Positions 1 through 8,090 of a stretch of DNA of 35,819 nt are shown here, in pieces. The notes under the pieces are model-generated. The model was not told where the DNA came from. It saw nothing but the letters and a program-made list of their open reading frames with translations, and ran no database searches. Position numbers and translations under genes: made by a program. Every line of letters begins with the position of its first letter. Position 1 is the stretch's first letter. Source of the DNA: a virus; IMG/VR virus record IMGVR_UViG_3300013286_000004, positions 1-35,819 of that record, one strand, 5' to 3'.

Positions 1-123
1 GCATGGCTAGTTGCACCTGCGGTCTTAGAAAATGCTGCAACCATTTCAAACGCATACACCGTGCTTGCAGAAAGTGTTACGCCAACACCCAATATGCTTT
101 GGGCTGTAGTGACATTAGCGCCA
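1..123. repeat. Left copy of 123-bp terminal direct repeat
   Basis: Bases 1-123 are identical to bases 35697-35819. A tail gene is open across the join and stays in the same frame (see 1-527 and 35351-35819). This is best read as the overlap of a circular contig from a circularly permuted or circular genome. A true short terminal repeat is possible but less likely, because it would lie inside a coding sequence. Confidence 0.95.
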
Positions 124-527
124 ACAAGGTCGGCGTTCAAGCGGTACAACTGCAAGCCATTGGTTAACACGCCCGGTACATTCTGCGTAGGCCACCATGT
201 GGTTCCTGTTGCACGGTAGACGTAGGTAACCGAAGTCTTAGCGGGAAGCAGCGTCACAGCGTTGTTGATACTTGCACCGTTACCCGCCATCGTAAGCGCC
301 GTAATCTGCTGGCTGCTGCTGAACGTGATGGTCATGCCGTCCGCAGGCGAGGCGGGCATCGTGATAGTGCCTGTAGCTAACGTGCCAGCAGGGTTAATCA
401 CCAGCACTTGAATGCCAGCAGCGAACGTGTAGTTGAACCCGTTGGTCGCAGAGACTGGGGAGGTCGTATTGTCTATGTAGCCGTAGGACTGAAGCAGCCC
501 GTTTGTGCCTGAAAGTACAGCGGTCAT
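1..527 (-). CDS. Tail protein, N-terminal part (gene continues across the circular junction)
   Basis: Translation from the ATG at 525-527 runs without a stop to base 1, starting MTAVLSGTNGLLQSYGYIDN. The circle then joins it in frame to 35696-35351, giving 873 nt and a 290-residue protein. It is rich in Thr, Ala, Gly, Ser and Asn with alternating hydrophobic residues, as in beta-structured phage tail fibre or appendage proteins. No enzymatic motif is visible. Its ATG overlaps the stop of the upstream gene (ATGA, 524-527), so it is translated as part of the tail operon. The function is inferred from composition and neighbours. Confidence 0.85.
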   Translation of the reverse strand, partial: MTAVLSGTNGLLQSYGYIDNTTSPVSATNGFNYTFAAGIQVLVINPAGTLATGTITMPASPADGMTITFSSSQQITALTMAGNGASINNAVTLLPAKTSVTYVYRATGTTWWPTQNVPGVLTNGLQLYRLNADLVGANVTTAQSILGVGVTLSASTVYAFEMVAAFSKTAGATSH

Positions 528-1003
528 GCTGCCACCCCTTTAATCACCGAGAAGTTAATCACCGGCGCGTCGGTTGCAGTGCCGCCTGTGGTGTAGAACG
601 TAATGTTGAAGCTGCCAGCCGCCACGGCGGTCACCAGCAAAACATACAAGTTGGTGCCCGATTTCTGATTGACAACGATATTGTCGGTGGCCGCCACCTG
701 AGAATTTGTAACGGTAAACGTGGCCGCCGTGGCTGAACCCGCCGCCGAAAACATGGTGATTGCGCCAGTAGGCTTGTTTAACACTACGGTTGTGGTGCGT
801 GATGTGAGTTGCGTAACCGCGCCGCCTGCGCCAGTGGCGTAACCAGTTGCGCCGGTAGGAGAAATAACCAAAGCGCCTGCATCGGATAACGCAGTACCCG
901 TGGCCGTAGGTAGTGTCAGCGTGTAACTGCTGCCACTGTTAGGCGCAGCGACGGTGAATACACCGGCCCCCGCTGCATTGCCTTGGATTGCGACTGAACT
1001 CAT
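524..1003 (-). CDS. Beta-rich virion protein, paralogue of the 15071-15487 protein
   Basis: This is a 159-residue protein. The ATG at 1001-1003 is preceded by a clear AAGGAG ribosome site, which overlaps the stop of the upstream gene. From about residue 62 it has the pattern GAVTQLT, LNK..G.ITM, F..TN, A.D..VV, then AAGSF.I and PVINFSVIKG. The protein at 15071-15487 has the same order of motifs. Both appear to be a small beta-sandwich module used in capsid decoration or tail appendages. The N-terminal 60 residues, with a GTALSDAGALVIS segment, resemble tail-fibre repeat units. No catalytic residues are seen. Confidence 0.85.
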   Translation of the reverse strand: MSSVAIQGNAAGAGVFTVAAPNSGSSYTLTLPTATGTALSDAGALVISPTGATGYATGAGGAVTQLTSRTTTVVLNKPTGAITMFSAAGSATAATFTVTNSQVAATDNIVVNQKSGTNLYVLLVTAVAAGSFNITFYTTGGTATDAPVINFSVIKGVAA

Positions 1004-1012
1004 GTGTTCTCC

Positions 1013-1687
1013 TTAAACAATAGACCAGACAGAGCCGGTCGGCACGGTCACGGTGATGCCGGTGGCAACGGTTACAGGCCCAAATGTGCCTGCGTTGTTG
1101 CCGCTAGTGATGCTGTAATCCACGGTCACTGTCTGGCCGTTCTCAATGAAGATTTGGTCAGCACCGCCACCAGTAGCACCACCACCCAACGCGCCCCAGG
1201 CTGATGCTCCGTAGCCCTCAAACTTGGATATGGTGGAATTGTAGCGAACCATGCCGGTGACGGCTGTGGGGCGCTGCGCGGTAGAGCCTACGTTCAGCTT
1301 GCTGGCACCGGTGCCCGTCAGCGTCATGCTAGTGGCCGACAGCGTGGTGAATGCGCCGGTGTTAGGCGTGGTGCTGCCGATTGGTGGCGGGGATGCAAAG
1401 CTGCTCAGGTCAGCGGGCACCGTGATGTTGTCCACCGTGTACAGCAGCACATCCGTAGAGTCCTTGACCACAAACTTGTAGCTGACAGTGCTGAGTAGCC
1501 AGATGTTTGCTTGGCCGTAAGAGTCTAGGATGATGGGGTTAGTGTTAACCGTACCAGCCCCAAAGTCCGTGTAAGTGGCAATCGGCGTTGATGTGCCCGC
1601 CTGGTAGGTATAAATCTTCCCGCCAACCAGCGGAGCGCCGTCAGTGCCAAAAATCTGCTGCTTGGGGGATGGGGTAAGTTGTGCCAT
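1013..1687 (-). CDS. Tail fibre/spike-type protein with N-terminal virion-attachment domain
   Basis: This is a 224-residue protein. Residues about 8-90 show QQIF..DGAPLVGGKIYTY, AGTSTP..TYTD, NTNPIILDSYGQANIWL and YKFVVKDS. This arrangement is typical of virion-binding N-terminal domains of phage tail fibres and spikes, and it recalls the head-binding domain of the P22 tailspike. The middle has fibre-repeat features (TGAFTTLSATS, GMVRYNST..KFEGY). The last 30 residues (GPVTVATGITVTVPTGS plus W) closely match the end of the protein at 7507-7737. No hydrolase motif is visible, so it may be an adaptor or short fibre and not an enzyme. Confidence 0.85.
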   Translation of the reverse strand: MAQLTPSPKQQIFGTDGAPLVGGKIYTYQAGTSTPIATYTDFGAGTVNTNPIILDSYGQANIWLLSTVSYKFVVKDSTDVLLYTVDNITVPADLSSFASPPPIGSTTPNTGAFTTLSATSMTLTGTGASKLNVGSTAQRPTAVTGMVRYNSTISKFEGYGASAWGALGGGATGGGADQIFIENGQTVTVDYSITSGNNAGTFGPVTVATGITVTVPTGSVWSIV

Positions 1688-1689
1688 CG

Positions 1690-1911
1690 TTAACCCTTAT
1701 CTTGTTTGTTGTCCAGCTTGTCAAAAATCTTATTTAGCATATCTTTAATTTCTTTTGTATCGTCGCGGTAATCCTGCTTGGCAACGTAAACCAATGGTAG
1801 CCTACTCAGGTCTGACTTCAATTCCTGAACTGCTGACCACAGTTCGCGGGCGAACCATCCAGCAACAGCCAAAGCCGCGCCAAACAAGATGTTGAGTAGT
1901 TGTTGTTCCAT
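1690..1911 (-). CDS. Small membrane protein with cytoplasmic coiled coil
   Basis: This is a 73-residue protein starting MEQQLLNILFGAALAVAG. One transmembrane segment (about residues 5-22) is followed by a charged helical tail ending KIFDKLDNKQDKG. The ATG at 1909-1911 overlaps the TAA stop of the upstream ejection-type gene by one base (TAATG), so I chose it over an upstream in-frame ATG at 1965 that would extend far into that gene. Proteins of this shape in phage tail or lysis regions may be holin- or spanin-like accessory proteins. Nothing in the sequence settles which. Confidence 0.75.
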   Translation of the reverse strand: MEQQLLNILFGAALAVAGWFARELWSAVQELKSDLSRLPLVYVAKQDYRDDTKEIKDMLNKIFDKLDNKQDKG

Positions 1912-3719
1912 TATCGTCCTGCTGCTTGTTGTTGGGCTAGTGCCTCTTGGTTGGCTTGCAGCCACGCATCTAATCCGCTTTGCTGCTGGTTGGCAAGTTG
2001 GTTGGCTGCAAGTGTGCCCGTTTTGATACCTTGGTTAGCGCGTAACTGATTGGCTACAGCAGCCGCACCGGCAGGTCTAGATGTCAATGCAGCAGCCGCC
2101 AAGCGTTGGCCTGGTGCTGAGTACAGCGTAGGGCCAGCAAGCATTCCTGCGGCAATTGCTGGGTAACCAGCAGCGCCTGCGCCGCCCGATGCAATCAGTG
2201 CCGCTAGTGAACGATAAGGTGTGCCAGAGTCCGGCAGCTTGTTACCCAATATTGTTTTTGCTGGTTCAGATAGGTCTTGCATAAGTGCTTGACCTTTTGA
2301 AAATTCTGAATGATCCTTGCTTTTATCCATAGTCCGTACTGCGCTTTGCAATTGCGCTGGAGAAAAAATCCCCGCTTCAGCACCTGATAACGCTGCCGCA
2401 GCTTCAACTCGTTTAAAGTTAGCGTATCCAGTGTCAATTGCTTTTAGTTCTTTTGCAAACTGAGGATTGTTTCTGGTAACTAATTGACGAACTTGATCTT
2501 GCGCTTCTTTCAAGGCGTCACCAATCAATCTTTGATCTGAATCTGTTGATGCCGCAAGGCGACCAATTGTTTCTCTCAAATCACTTTGCACTTGTTTTAG
2601 GGTTTGCCCTGTAACAGCGCCTTGCCCTTGAAATTTATTTAGTACGTTGCCGTCTATCCATTTGTTAAAAAAGTCTTTAGAAGCCTGGTTGATTGCTCCA
2701 TTATCTACCATGTTTCTTAAATTAGAAATTGCAGTTTGAAACGGTGTGTCTTGCAAAACCGTCATTTTGGGAAGCAATGCTCCATATGCATCGTCCAGTT
2801 TTTCCGAAGCAAAACGTATGGCATCACGGCCCTTAAAGTCAGCAGGCAATGTTTCGTTAATTGGTGTTAACGCCCTATTGATTGCTGCACGATTTACATT
2901 TTCTGCGGCTCTTGCTTGCGCTGACTTGATAAAGTCACCAATCACGGGAATGCTAGTCAATCCTTCTTCTGCGCGTTTAAAGCCACCACCTAAAATCTGA
3001 CCAACGGTAGGCGTAATGCCTTCAGCCATCAATGCCCTAACGCCAGGGTCAACCATTGGGCTAACAATTGCTGCGGCAGGACGGGTAAGCATATTGATTG
3101 AATTAGTGCGCTCACCGCCTCGCACCATTGCGTTAGCAACTGCATTTGACCTAGCGCCCATGTTGGCGGCTCTAAGTACAGCACCACCACCGCCTAACAG
3201 CGCAGATACATCGCTAATAGGACGAAATGGGTCTTCCTCCATTGTTTTTTGGAATTCAGCGCCAGAACTGTAAGGTCTAACAAATTCTTGGCCCGCAACG
3301 GTTGCCATTGTTTGCGCCCGCTGCAATGCTGCCGGGTTACCTAACGGGTTGTATGGTGATGTCTCAATAGCCGTCAGACCGCGCTGCACCGGTTCTGGCA
3401 GCGCCTTGTACACACCGCCCGCCACAATGTCGCCAATGCCTTGCGCGGTCTGCAAAGGGTTTGATACGGCATCCACCAAATTGCCAACCGTGTTTTTATA
3501 AAGGCTGGGTAATGCACTTTTTAAAGTTTGCGAAACGTCATAGCGGCCGGTTGGCATTCCTTCAATGGGTGCAGCTTTCCCTCCATCAATAGCCGTCACA
3601 GGCTTACCAAAGTCTTGTTGGGCGCGTTGTTGCACCGCATCAGGCGTTAAATCATCAGGCGCGTTTTGATAAACGTGAGTTGTACCGTCTTCAAAAGTGA
3701 TTGTGATATTGCGTGGCAT
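1911..3719 (-). CDS. Large internal/ejection-type virion protein (gp16-like position)
   Basis: This is a 602-residue protein. An N-terminal segment (ITITFEDGTTHVYQNAPDDLTPDAVQQRA) resembles a short domain often found at the start of phage structural proteins. A long, mostly helical Ala/Gln/Asn-rich body follows, with a hydrophobic Ala/Gly stretch near residues 505-530 (LAALIASGGAGAAGYPAIAA). The C-terminus is Gln-rich. It is the last of three large proteins in the place where P22-like phages carry gp7, gp20 and gp16, which are ejected with the DNA. Its ATG overlaps the upstream stop (TAATG at 3717-3721). The ejection role is inferred from position, size and composition, without a recognised catalytic motif. 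Confidence 0.8.
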   Translation of the reverse strand: MPRNITITFEDGTTHVYQNAPDDLTPDAVQQRAQQDFGKPVTAIDGGKAAPIEGMPTGRYDVSQTLKSALPSLYKNTVGNLVDAVSNPLQTAQGIGDIVAGGVYKALPEPVQRGLTAIETSPYNPLGNPAALQRAQTMATVAGQEFVRPYSSGAEFQKTMEEDPFRPISDVSALLGGGGAVLRAANMGARSNAVANAMVRGGERTNSINMLTRPAAAIVSPMVDPGVRALMAEGITPTVGQILGGGFKRAEEGLTSIPVIGDFIKSAQARAAENVNRAAINRALTPINETLPADFKGRDAIRFASEKLDDAYGALLPKMTVLQDTPFQTAISNLRNMVDNGAINQASKDFFNKWIDGNVLNKFQGQGAVTGQTLKQVQSDLRETIGRLAASTDSDQRLIGDALKEAQDQVRQLVTRNNPQFAKELKAIDTGYANFKRVEAAAALSGAEAGIFSPAQLQSAVRTMDKSKDHSEFSKGQALMQDLSEPAKTILGNKLPDSGTPYRSLAALIASGGAGAAGYPAIAAGMLAGPTLYSAPGQRLAAAALTSRPAGAAAVANQLRANQGIKTGTLAANQLANQQQSGLDAWLQANQEALAQQQAAGR

Positions 3720-5515
3720 TACCAGTTACTCACGGTTGCGGGTTTATTAGCTTCTTTAGCTTTAGCGCCTGGTCGCATTGCAGCTTTGACTTCTGGGCCT
3801 GACGCAAGAGCAGCATTCATTTCTTGTTGAATAACATTCAAAGCAGCGTTGATTTGCCCTTTGGACATTCCACCATTAAGAATTTCGCGTGCGTGTTCTT
3901 TATCAGATACCGTTGGCGCCCCTTTTGGATTGATTGCGCGAGCGTAAGTGTTAACCAATGCGTTCATGGATGCGGCCATTGCTACCACATTTGGATCACC
4001 AGACTTTTTAGCTACAAAATTTCCTGCTTCATTAAGAGTTGGGTAATCTGTCGGGTTTACTTTGGCAACGTAAGATTGCAGAGTTGGAATCATGTTTCTT
4101 GTTTCAACTGCTGCCATGTTGACATTGGCAATCTGCGTTCCCACAGCTTTAGCGCCAGCAGCATTTCCTGCTTGCTCAACTTTATTGCCTGCCACGGTAG
4201 CAGCAGCTTGTGCAGCAGTTTGACCACCGACCATTGACAATTCACTAGCGCGTGAAAGTATTTTTGATCTAGCGGCAGCAGCCATCGGCCCCATTCCAAG
4301 CGGAGGAATAGTGCCTGTCTGCATATACGTTTGCGCCATGAAATCAATGGTGTTTGGATCAAAATTACCAGTTTGCATTTCGGCATTAAGTCTTTGTTGG
4401 GCAATATTCACCATATTTTGGTGAGCCGCTAAGTTACCTTGAGAAATTCCAAGGTTGGCTTCTCCAAAATTTTTCCCGGTAAGTGGGTTTCCTTTATCAT
4501 CAATAACAGGCGTAGAAGTTCCATTTTTGGGATTAAATGCTACAAATGTAGTAATTCCTTTATCACCAATGACTTCTTTTATTTGCTCGTCTGGTGTTGC
4601 TGTAAACACAACATTACCATTAGGCCCAACAAGATTTCCATTAACAACGTGCATCACCGGCGGTTTAACAAGTTCCTTAAATTGTTCTTCTAATAATTTA
4701 CGTTGTGCCAACCATCCTTTTGCCTCACCATATTTTCTGTCTCCAGCATTTATTTGAGTCATTAAATTAGCTGATGTTGGCATTGCTGATGGTGCAACTG
4801 GTGCAGCTTGCTGTGCAACCATTGCATTAGCAATAGGTGCCGCTACAGCCGTTGGTGCAAGCGCGTTACCTTGAGGTTGTATCGGTTTTGTTTGCTGACC
4901 AAAAGACGGAATAGGGTTTACTACTACGTTTGCTTTTGCACTTTGGTAATCTTCTGGGCTAACTTCAACACCATTGACTACATATCGTGCGCGACCAGTG
5001 TTATCTTTAGTCACAAACATTTCTGGTGCAGCTTCTGCTTTAGGCACAACAGCAGGCGCAACAACAGGTGCAACAGCAGGCGCTGGCTCACCACCGGATT
5101 GGTCTTTCAAAAATTGCGCTTGCTGTTTATATGTCATCACTTTTTGTGATGCATCAAGCAAATGCCCGCCAACAGCTTGAACTTGTGGATTAGGATGCAT
5201 AAGCATTTGCTGCGCTGCTTCCACAGGGTCTTGAGGCGCTTCTGGATGCTCCGCAGCTTTAGTCATTACGCTAGTAATAAAATCTTGCGCTTGTTTTGCT
5301 TGGTCATATGTTAGCTGTGCTGATGCCGCCCTAGTCTGCGCTTCCTGCATCCGATACGGTGCCATTTGCTGATGTTCTTGCATTTGCATCTGTGCAAGCT
5401 GGTTCTGCGTGTCGGCAGACGTTAGCTGCGCCAACTGGTTATAGCTGGCAATAGGGTCGCGGAACTGAACCTGTAAAGGCTGCCCGCTGAGTGCTATGCG
5501 TGTATCTAAGGGCAT
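3719..5515 (-). CDS. Large Gln/Ala-rich ejection-type virion protein (gp20-like position)
   Basis: This is a 598-residue protein. The N-terminus (IALSGQPLQVQFRDPIASYNQLAQL) is followed by long predicted helices rich in Gln, Ala and Met (QNQLAQMQMQEHQQMAPYRM). A low-complexity Pro/Ala/Val segment lies near residues 145-165 and another Pro/Ala segment at about 215-245. Helices resume in the C-terminal half (FVAKKSGDPNVVAMAASMNALVNTYARAIN..). The start follows a GGAACACC ribosome site, 8 bases after the preceding gene. Size, composition and position between two other ejection-type genes suggest an internal protein delivered into the host with the DNA. Confidence 0.8.
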   Translation of the reverse strand: MPLDTRIALSGQPLQVQFRDPIASYNQLAQLTSADTQNQLAQMQMQEHQQMAPYRMQEAQTRAASAQLTYDQAKQAQDFITSVMTKAAEHPEAPQDPVEAAQQMLMHPNPQVQAVGGHLLDASQKVMTYKQQAQFLKDQSGGEPAPAVAPVVAPAVVPKAEAAPEMFVTKDNTGRARYVVNGVEVSPEDYQSAKANVVVNPIPSFGQQTKPIQPQGNALAPTAVAAPIANAMVAQQAAPVAPSAMPTSANLMTQINAGDRKYGEAKGWLAQRKLLEEQFKELVKPPVMHVVNGNLVGPNGNVVFTATPDEQIKEVIGDKGITTFVAFNPKNGTSTPVIDDKGNPLTGKNFGEANLGISQGNLAAHQNMVNIAQQRLNAEMQTGNFDPNTIDFMAQTYMQTGTIPPLGMGPMAAAARSKILSRASELSMVGGQTAAQAAATVAGNKVEQAGNAAGAKAVGTQIANVNMAAVETRNMIPTLQSYVAKVNPTDYPTLNEAGNFVAKKSGDPNVVAMAASMNALVNTYARAINPKGAPTVSDKEHAREILNGGMSKGQINAALNVIQQEMNAALASGPEVKAAMRPGAKAKEANKPATVSNW

Positions 5516-5523
5516 GGTGTTCC

Positions 5524-6315
5524 TTATCCGTAATAGCTAGGCGCAATTGTTGGTGCGCCGATGTAACCGGATGGCGTTGACCCAAATCCTCCAGCGCCAC
5601 TTTGTCTAATTAAATAACTATTTAATAAATTGTTTTGCTGCTGATTGTTCTGATAACCAAGGTAATTTGACAATCCGCTATTAATGGCGTTGGACGCTCC
5701 CATGTAACCCGATGCTCTAGCATTGGCCGCGCCCATGTAACCTTCGGCGGTAGCGTTAGCGCCTTGCATTCCGTAGTTGCCTATGTTGGATGCATTGATT
5801 TGACCCGCAGCGCCAATAGTGTTAGCAGTCGTTTGGCCCATGCCAGTTAACGATTGCAGAGGGTTTAATGTTGCTGCACGCTCTGTTTGGTAACGATTAA
5901 AAGCATTGGTGTACTCTTGCGAACCCATGTCCTGGCCGTAACGGGTAGCAGCTTTCAATGCACTACCAGAAATCAGTCCACCGCGTGCAGCCGCAGACCG
6001 ATCCAATGCCTTTTGGCCTTCCGACAATCGAAAAGCATATCCTGGGTCAGCTTGAAATTGCTGTTGACTAAACGGGGTGTAGTTGGATGCTTGCACCAAA
6101 GCGGGCAATGCGTTGACACCAGCTTGGTAGAACGGCTGCTGACGCTGGACGTTTTCCTCGTATTGCTTTTGCTGCAAGTCGGCTGCATAGCGAGAAGCGG
6201 AAGATTGCGCTTCGGCGGCTTGTCGTGCAGCGTCGGATTGGCCTTGCGCCGCTTTATTGGCAGAATAACCACTTATAACGGCGCTACCTACAATGGCTGT
6301 TGCTACTGCTGACAT
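5524..6315 (-). CDS. DNA-transfer/ejection-type protein (gp7-like position)
   Basis: This is a 263-residue protein. A short hydrophobic N-terminus (AVATAIVGSAVISGYSA) leads into an Ala/Gln-rich helix with alternating charge (residues about 20-60). A conserved-looking block follows (QPFYQAGVNALPALV, FQADPGYAFRLSEGQKALDRSAAARGGLISG), then Asn/Gly-rich repeats toward the C-terminus. This architecture is common in podovirus and siphovirus DNA-transfer proteins. The start uses an AAGGAAG site that lies inside the end of the upstream cupin-SET gene, with a 13-base overlap. Confidence 0.8.
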   Translation of the reverse strand: MSAVATAIVGSAVISGYSANKAAQGQSDAARQAAEAQSSASRYAADLQQKQYEENVQRQQPFYQAGVNALPALVQASNYTPFSQQQFQADPGYAFRLSEGQKALDRSAAARGGLISGSALKAATRYGQDMGSQEYTNAFNRYQTERAATLNPLQSLTGMGQTTANTIGAAGQINASNIGNYGMQGANATAEGYMGAANARASGYMGASNAINSGLSNYLGYQNNQQQNNLLNSYLIRQSGAGGFGSTPSGYIGAPTIAPSYYG

Positions 6316-7178
6316 ATTGCTTCCTTAAATTCAACGCCAGACAATGCAAGCGCCTGACGGTAATCAATTGTGACCTCGGTTCCCATGCTGCCACCTTTGC
6401 AACCTTCTATGTCAACCAACGCAACCAAATCAATATCACCATTTGCCAGTAAAACCATCTTGGCATTCGGGTGCGCTGAGTGATTTGTGTAACGTCCTGC
6501 TTGAGAACGCTTGCCATTTATTCTAGCAGGGCACACTATTTGACCGGCCTTAACCGGCGCGGTTATAAATAGTCCCTTACCCTCAATTGGTGAGATGGCA
6601 ACCCTTGTTAGTGAACTGTTAACCCAAGCAAAATCTGATTCGTTTTCAGATTGTTGGCGGGCGACTTCATGCGAAATTCCGCAATCAGCAATCAATTTCA
6701 GATAGTCTTCACGGTCAAACAACCGAGAAACGCTTTCTACTGCAAACTTGCTTGCTTGGTCATCGTGCCAATCCCCTGTCTTTTCAACAAATAGCGCCTC
6801 TACAGCATCGGCATTTTTAAGGTCTGTCGAATAGATGTTTTGCCAAACCATATCTTCCATGACGTAGCCAATCTTTCGGCCAGCCTTACCCGTAAAGATG
6901 ACGGGTGCAGACAATATTTGCGTGCTTCCGTCATCGTTGGCAATCATCACCTTACCGCGCAACATTACATTGAGATGCTCAAACCGCTGTTTGTGGCCGA
7001 TTGCCAAAGTACCGGCAGGCATAAACACCTCGCGGATGCAGACACCAGGGCCAAAATGATGCACAACAGAGCACTCTGCTTGCGGCATTTGCATCAAGGT
7101 TTTCTCTGGCTGATCTAACGCAAGCAATTCACGCAACGCCATTGCGCCGATGTTTTCTTGTGCCGCTAAATCACTCAC
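6303..7178 (-). CDS. Cupin-SET domain fusion protein (putative protein lysine methyltransferase)
   Basis: This is a 291-residue protein starting at a GTG that overlaps the upstream stop (GTGA). Residues about 40-118 form a cupin-like beta barrel (IREVFMPAGTLAIGH, EHLNVMLRGKVMI), with H62, E67 and H68 where cupins bind metal or substrate. Residues about 190-275 carry the SET-domain order. SPIEGKGLFI (196-205) matches the N-terminal SET glycine motif, TNHSAHPNA (231-239) matches the NHS..PN pseudoknot motif, and EVTIDY (268-273) matches the conserved E-(L/V)-T-x-D-Y with the catalytic tyrosine. SET proteins usually transfer methyl from S-adenosylmethionine to lysine. The domain calls are from motifs. 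The target, and whether it is packaged, are unknown. It lies between tail and ejection genes. Confidence 0.85.
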   Translation of the reverse strand: MSDLAAQENIGAMALRELLALDQPEKTLMQMPQAECSVVHHFGPGVCIREVFMPAGTLAIGHKQRFEHLNVMLRGKVMIANDDGSTQILSAPVIFTGKAGRKIGYVMEDMVWQNIYSTDLKNADAVEALFVEKTGDWHDDQASKFAVESVSRLFDREDYLKLIADCGISHEVARQQSENESDFAWVNSSLTRVAISPIEGKGLFITAPVKAGQIVCPARINGKRSQAGRYTNHSAHPNAKMVLLANGDIDLVALVDIEGCKGGSMGTEVTIDYRQALALSGVEFKEAICQQ

Positions 7179-7510
7179 GACACTTCCCTCCCGCTGACGC
7201 GCATATTGATGGCGCTGGCCGCGCTGGCAATTGTGGAGATAAACCCGCCAGTTGGCAAGATGTGCCCCACCAACTCTGGAAAGATGTAAGTTTCGCCTGC
7301 CGTCAGCGACTTGGCTTTAACAATTAGGTTGCTGTCGGATGGCGTGTAGGTCTGGGTGACCAGGTTGACGCTGATGGTTGCCGTGGATGCGCTAATGTTG
7401 GTGGCCGTGAACTTGTCAATGATAGTCGTGACATTGCTGGCCGTGTATTGCGTTGTCTGCGTGTCCGCAACAAACTTGGCTGGCACTAGATTTTTGGCGG
7501 TGACGGTCAT
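7175..7510 (-). CDS. Small beta-rich virion protein
   Basis: This is a 111-residue protein. The central pattern IIDKFTATNISASTATISVNLV is followed by SNLIVKAKSLTAGETYIFPELVGHIL and ends with SAASAINMRVSGREVS. It is a beta-sandwich type pattern seen in small tail or decoration proteins. The protein at 9028-9399 has a similar plan (TNVTGTTATITVSI, then a hydrophobic strand and SSAIEMVATYEAIS), so the two may be distant paralogues. Its ATG overlaps the upstream stop and its stop overlaps the GTG of the cupin-SET gene. No exact function is claimed. Confidence 0.82.
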   Translation of the reverse strand: MTVTAKNLVPAKFVADTQTTQYTASNVTTIIDKFTATNISASTATISVNLVTQTYTPSDSNLIVKAKSLTAGETYIFPELVGHILPTGGFISTIASAASAINMRVSGREVS

Positions 7511-7737
7511 ACGACAACCCAGGTTGAGCCAGACTGTACAGTTACCGTGATGCCGGTATTGACCGATACAGGGCCAGCGGACAGGCCATTGTAGCTTGAT
7601 GGGATGGAATAGCTAGTGGCAATTGCCGTGGCGTTGATGGTGATGCCGTTAGAAGATGAATTCACCACATTGGTCAGCGTCCCCGATGTTGGGTTGTAAT
7701 TTTCCGCAAGCTGGGATAAATTCCGTGGGATGCTCAT
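7507..7737 (-). CDS. Short tail protein with a C-terminal module shared with the 1013-1687 fibre
   Basis: This is a 76-residue protein. The ATG at 7735-7737 overlaps the upstream TGA (ATGA), so I preferred it over a start 13 codons upstream. The N-terminus (MSIPRNLSQLAENY) resembles short attachment peptides of tail proteins. The last 25 residues (GPVSVNTGITVTVQSGS plus W, then V's) closely match the end of the 224-residue fibre protein at 1013-1687. The shared end is probably a folding or capping unit of a fibre. Confidence 0.82.
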   Translation of the reverse strand: MSIPRNLSQLAENYNPTSGTLTNVVNSSSNGITINATAIATSYSIPSSYNGLSAGPVSVNTGITVTVQSGSTWVVV

Positions 7738-8090
7738 GGTGTCACCTCTGTCCAGGACAATGTTTCCTCGTCCCAATCATACATTTTGCCGTCTGTAGGC
7801 ATAGGCGTTGGCGGCTGCCATAGGCAAGTGTTTTCGTTCAACGTCCAGCTATTGTACGGCTTTGGCGGTATAAACGCATCCCTTTGGGCATCGTAGGTGT
7901 AACCGATGCCAGCGTAGTTTTTGCGGAATGGCGTGCCACCAAATTGATGAACCCCGCCGCGAGTGTTGTAACTAGTTTTCCGATACACATCCCCTGTACG
8001 GGCGATTAGTTCATTTTCATCATCCTCGTCTCGGCCCACCGTGACAAAGATGACAATGTTATTTTTATCAAGTTTGGCAAAATGGCTCAT
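7734..8090 (-). CDS. Phage tail-associated protein of a widespread small family
   Basis: This is a 118-residue protein. MSHFAKLDKNNIVIFVTVGR is followed by TSYNTRGGVHQF, FRKNYAGIGYTYD, DAFIPPKP, SWTLNENTCLWQPP and YDWDEETLSW. This series of aromatic and Pro motifs recurs in a family of small virion proteins in unrelated tailed phages, including phages of aquatic bacteria. Its structural role is not known to me in detail. ATGA overlaps link it on both sides to other tail genes. Confidence 0.85.
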   Translation of the reverse strand: MSHFAKLDKNNIVIFVTVGRDEDDENELIARTGDVYRKTSYNTRGGVHQFGGTPFRKNYAGIGYTYDAQRDAFIPPKPYNSWTLNENTCLWQPPTPMPTDGKMYDWDEETLSWTEVTP

